Below are positions 15,796 through 21,321 of a DNA stretch of 21,321 nucleotides, in pieces. Each line of letters begins with the position of its first letter. Position 1 is the first letter of the stretch. The notes below the pieces were generated by a model. The model was not told where the DNA came from. It ran no database searches and worked only from the letters and a program-made list of their open reading frames with translations. The translations under genes were made by a program, and so were the position numbers. Source of the DNA: JBDLRH01 sp039800165 (GTDB taxonomy: Bacteria > Pseudomonadota > Gammaproteobacteria > Burkholderiales > Burkholderiaceae_C); NCBI GenBank assembly GCA_039800165.1, contig JBDLRH010000113.1:1-21321 (forward strand), given 5' to 3'.

Positions 15796-17069
15796 CAGCC
15801 CAGGCTGTCAGACCAGATGTTCTGTGCCCAGTTCCAGGCGTACACGCCTTCAAGCTCGGTCGGGCCGGGGCTCACGCCGCCGGAGCCCGCCACCGTCTTG
15901 AAGGTGCGCTCGGCCGCCACGTACTCGTGCACGCTGGCCACGTGGATCACGTTCTTGTTGTCCACGAAGCTGTAGCAGGTGTTGGTGAGCATCGGCGCGG
16001 GGTTCACCGCCCAGCCCGAGAGCTGCGCGACGATGGCCGCCGCCGCCACCTTGCCGTGGCTGTTGGCCATGTGACCGCTCTTGGGCATGCCCGGTGCGAT
16101 CTGGATCGAATCACCCAGCACATGCACGTCCTTGGCCGCGGTGGATTCGAAGGTCTGGTAGTTCACGCCGCACCAGCGGTTGTTGCCCAGGTTGTTCAGC
16201 CCGGTCTGCACAGCAATCGTGCCCGCGCGCATGCTAGGCAGCACGTTGAGCACCTGCGCCTTCACGTCGTCCTGCACCTCGAACTTGATGACGCCGGCCT
16301 TGGCATCGACCGCGGTAGCCTTGTGCTGGCCGCGGTATTCGATGATGCCCTTGTACTGCTCGGCCCACACCTTCTTGAACAGCGGCCCCTTGGAGGTGAC
16401 GTCCTGGTTGGCGTCGAGGATCAGCACCTTGCTGCGCGGCTTGAAGTTCTTGAAGTACCAGGCCACCTGGCAGGCGCGCTCGTACGGGCCGGGCGGGCAG
16501 CGGTACGGTGCCTCGGGGATGGTCAGCGCGTACACGCCGCCATCGGGCATGGCCTCGAGCTGCTTGCGCAGGCCCACCGTCTCGGGGCCGGCCTTCCACG
16601 CCTGCAGCACCTGGCCACTGGCCTGCGCGGCCGCCAGGCCCTCGATGCTGCCCATCATCAGGTCGATGCCGGGCGAGACGATCAGCTTGTCGTAGGCGAT
16701 GGTGCTGCCGCCGCCCAGGGTGACGGTCTTCTTCGCGGTGTCGATCGACTTGGCGAAATCACGCGCCACCGTCACGCCGTGCTTGGTGCGCAGCATCGAG
16801 TACGGGGTGGTGATGTCGGCCATCTGCTTGCTGCCGCCGAGCACCAGGTTGGAGATCGGGCACGACACGAAGGCCTCGTTCGGCTCGATCAGCACCACGT
16901 CGATCTTGTAGTCCGACAGCAGGCGGACGTACTTGGCCGCAGTGGCGCCGCCGTAGCCGCCGCCGACCACGACCACGCGGGCCTTGCTCGGGATGGAGGT
17001 GGTGGCGCAGGCGCCCAGGCCCAGCAGGCTGAGCGCGGCGGAGGTCTGGAGGAAGGAGCGTCGTTGCAT
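15795..17069 (-). CDS. fccB: Flavocytochrome c sulfide dehydrogenase flavoprotein (FccB/SoxF-like)
   Basis: A 424-residue FAD protein expected to oxidise sulfide in the periplasm and pass electrons to its cytochrome partner. The N-terminus has a Tat-type signal (QRRSFLQTSAALSLLGLG). The FAD-binding strand is VVVVGGGYGGATAA at about 32-45. Three cysteines known in FccB are conserved: Cys70 in SCPISNLVLGG (covalent FAD attachment), and Cys191 in YRCPPGPYER with Cys300 in WCGVNYQTFES (redox-active disulfide). HVLGDS near 316-321 is the second FAD contact. The ATG at 17069 is chosen because GAGGAA lies 7 bases upstream; a GTG at 17084 overlapping the cytochrome stop is less likely. Substrates other than sulfide are possible. 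Confidence 0.9.
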   Translation of the reverse strand: MQRRSFLQTSAALSLLGLGACATTSIPSKARVVVVGGGYGGATAAKYVRLLSDYKIDVVLIEPNEAFVSCPISNLVLGGSKQMADITTPYSMLRTKHGVTVARDFAKSIDTAKKTVTLGGGSTIAYDKLIVSPGIDLMMGSIEGLAAAQASGQVLQAWKAGPETVGLRKQLEAMPDGGVYALTIPEAPYRCPPGPYERACQVAWYFKNFKPRSKVLILDANQDVTSKGPLFKKVWAEQYKGIIEYRGQHKATAVDAKAGVIKFEVQDDVKAQVLNVLPSMRAGTIAVQTGLNNLGNNRWCGVNYQTFESTAAKDVHVLGDSIQIAPGMPKSGHMANSHGKVAAAAIVAQLSGWAVNPAPMLTNTCYSFVDNKNVIHVASVHEYVAAERTFKTVAGSGGVSPGPTELEGVYAWNWAQNIWSDSLG

Positions 17070-17080
17070 GGCGGTGTTCC

Positions 17081-17392
17081 TCACTTTTTCTGGGCTGCGA
17101 AATAGGTGGCGATCTGCTGGATCTGGGCGTCGCTGTAGCCCTTGGCCAGCTGGTGCATCACGGTCGCCTGGCGCTGACCGTTCTTGAAGGCCAGCATCTG
17201 CGCAGCGATGTAGTCGCGCGGCAGGCCGGCGATGCCCGGCACGGCCGAGCCATTGACCGCACGGCCTTCGGTGCCGTGGCAGTTGGCGCAGGTGGCAGCC
17301 AGGCTGCGCACGTACAGCGCCTCGGCCGACTGCGCAAACGCGCCAGCCGTTCCCAGCGCCAGCACGGCCGGCGCGATCCAGGTGAGTTTCAT
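17081..17392 (-). CDS. Monohaem cytochrome c, partner of the sulfide dehydrogenase (FccA/SoxE-like)
   Basis: A 103-residue class I cytochrome c. A signal peptide (MKLTWIAPAVLALGTAGAFA) precedes a mature protein of about 83 residues. The haem motif CANCH is at residues 35-39. The sixth ligand is probably the Met in QATVMHQLAKGYSDAQI, typical of the c4/c553 type. It has one haem, so it resembles the small Chlorobium-type FccA rather than the dihaem form. AGGAGA lies 7 bases before the ATG at 17392. It ends 11 bases before the flavoprotein gene, and the pair is surely co-transcribed. It would accept electrons from the flavin and deliver them to the respiratory chain. Confidence 0.9.
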   Translation of the reverse strand: MKLTWIAPAVLALGTAGAFAQSAEALYVRSLAATCANCHGTEGRAVNGSAVPGIAGLPRDYIAAQMLAFKNGQRQATVMHQLAKGYSDAQIQQIATYFAAQKK

Positions 17393-17417
17393 GGGAAGGT
17401 CTCCTGCAAAAATCGGT

Positions 17418-17436
17418 GGTGACTTATTTAATCACC
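17418..17436. promoter_or_regulatory. Imperfect palindrome before the cytochrome / sulfide dehydrogenase genes (possible operator)
   Basis: GGTGA and TCACC flank an AT-rich 9-base core, making a 19-base imperfect palindrome in an otherwise GC-rich area. It sits between the lemA stop and the cytochrome ribosome binding site, 25 bases before the start codon. TTTGAC just upstream on the - strand resembles a -35 box, but no good -10 lies at the correct distance; TAAATA inside the palindrome has only a weak partner. It could be an operator for a sulfide-responsive repressor, which is inference. Confidence 0.35.
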
Positions 17437-17440
17437 AAAG

Positions 17441-17971
17441 TCAAAGGCCGCAACCGGGTTGAAACCCGAATGCCCTGGCCAGGATCAAGGCGGGGAACTG
17501 TTGCACCGCCTCGTTGTATTGTTGCACCGCGGCATTGAACTGGCGGCCCAGGTGGTCGCATTCGCCCAGGCCCATCTGCCACTGCTGCACCACGGTTTCG
17601 GGCAGCAGGTCGCCGGCCAGGTCGCGCGCGCCCTGCTGCACCTGCAGCCAGGCGTCGATCAGCTCCGTGCGTGCGGCCACCGCAGCGGTGGCGCGCCCGG
17701 CGTCCAGCGTGTTCTGGCGCAGCGCGCCCATCGCCAGCGACAGGCCCTGCGCCGCGGCGCGCAGGCCGCTCCACGGCTCGTCGCCCAGGCCGTTGCCCAC
17801 ATGCGGCGGCACGCTGGCCAGGGCCAGGCCGATCTGCTGCTGCCAGCGGGCATCGAGGTGCGCAAACGCCGCCACCGCATCGCCGCGCAGCCGGGTCAGG
17901 CGGTTGTAGGCGCCCACCGCCCAGAACAGCAGCACCGCGGGCACCAGCCACCACAGCCAGGCCCAGCTCAT
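17441..17971 (-). CDS. LemA family protein
   Basis: A 176-residue protein. One N-terminal membrane helix (MSWAWLWWLVPAVLLFWAVG) is followed by the LemA sequence: AYNRLTRLRGDAVAAFAHLD, a long helical middle, and the diagnostic C-terminal stretch FNAAVQQYNEAVQQFPALIL followed by ARAFGF. LemA proteins are membrane-anchored with a helical domain; their function is unclear. ATG at 17971 is chosen over an upstream TTG at 17992 because a -10-like TATAGT at 18009-18004 would leave almost no leader before the TTG. The gene lies between the rpoC terminator and the cytochrome gene and may share a transcript with the latter. Confidence 0.85.
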   Translation of the reverse strand: MSWAWLWWLVPAVLLFWAVGAYNRLTRLRGDAVAAFAHLDARWQQQIGLALASVPPHVGNGLGDEPWSGLRAAAQGLSLAMGALRQNTLDAGRATAAVAARTELIDAWLQVQQGARDLAGDLLPETVVQQWQMGLGECDHLGRQFNAAVQQYNEAVQQFPALILARAFGFQPGCGL

Positions 17972-18003
17972 GCGCGCGTCATCGGAATACAAGACATGCG
18001 CCG

Positions 18004-18009
18004 ACTATA
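18004..18009 (-). promoter_or_regulatory. Possible -10 box (TATAGT) for the lemA-family gene
   Basis: On the - strand TATAGT matches five of six consensus positions and lies just after the rpoC terminator, 32 bases before the lemA ATG. The -35 region falls in the terminator's T-run (TTTTTA at 17 bases), which matches only weakly. Confidence 0.4.
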
Positions 18010-18027
18010 AGCAAGCGCCGCGCACAT

Positions 18028-18062
18028 AAAAAACCCCGGCGCCGCTTGCGCGGCAGCCGGGG
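18028..18062 (-). terminator. Rho-independent terminator after rpoC
   Basis: CCCCGGC at 18034-18040 pairs with GCCGGGG at 18056-18062, with a further CCGC/GCGG pairing inside. Read on the - strand the stem is followed by six T residues. It lies 20 bases after the rpoC stop and should end the rpoBC transcript. Confidence 0.93.
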
Positions 18063-18081
18063 TGGGCCTGGAGCGTGAGGC

Positions 18082-21321
<3,240 letters not shown>

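Overview
The window is GC-rich, gene-dense DNA, most likely from a betaproteobacterium of the order Burkholderiales. The reasons are the Bug-type periplasmic binding protein in a CoA-transferase operon, a Coq7-type ubiquinone hydroxylase, and the rsmB / DUF4390 / NtrY-like kinase / short NtrX-like regulator block. Genus cannot be read from the sequence alone. It looks like ordinary chromosome: I see no insertion sequences, phage genes, CRISPR arrays or rRNA genes.

Layout. 1-251 is the 3' end of a yaeQ gene (+). 3382-274 (-) is a tightly overlapping three-gene catabolic operon: CitE-like lyase, class III CoA-transferase, Bug substrate-binding protein. 4157-3462 (-) is an exported SIMPL-domain protein, divergent from coq7 and a DUF1232 membrane protein (4308-5340, +). 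5378-7373 holds three single genes: a SHOCT-domain membrane protein (-), a coiled-coil/HTH protein (+) and a SAM-dependent methyltransferase with an export signal (-). 7427-10467 (+) is an operon of the DEAD-box helicase dbpA, an RluF-like pseudouridine synthase homologue that has lost its catalytic residues, and an alpha/beta hydrolase.

From about 10500 everything is on the - strand, in transcription order from the right edge: rpoC (5'-truncated by the window, with a clear terminator at 18028-18062), a lemA-family gene, a monohaem cytochrome c and a flavocytochrome c sulfide dehydrogenase flavoprotein (fccA/fccB-like), then rsmB, DUF4390, an NtrY-type histidine kinase and its NtrX-like response regulator. 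Successive stop and start codons overlap or nearly touch from the cytochrome gene through to the kinase. tRNA-Phe(GAA) follows with its own -10 box and terminator.

How the genes work together. The sulfide dehydrogenase pair would oxidise sulfide in the periplasm and pass electrons to cytochrome c; it is translationally joined to a housekeeping rRNA methyltransferase and an envelope-sensing two-component system. dbpA and the inactive pseudouridine synthase point to a joint role in large-subunit ribosome assembly.

Points of most interest: the catalytically dead pseudouridine synthase beside dbpA; a repeated promoter pattern suggesting leaderless mRNAs at five genes; the fccAB-rsmB overlap; an exported methyltransferase; and an acceptor-stem C-A mismatch in tRNA-Phe. 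I did not find a clearly unprecedented multi-gene system.
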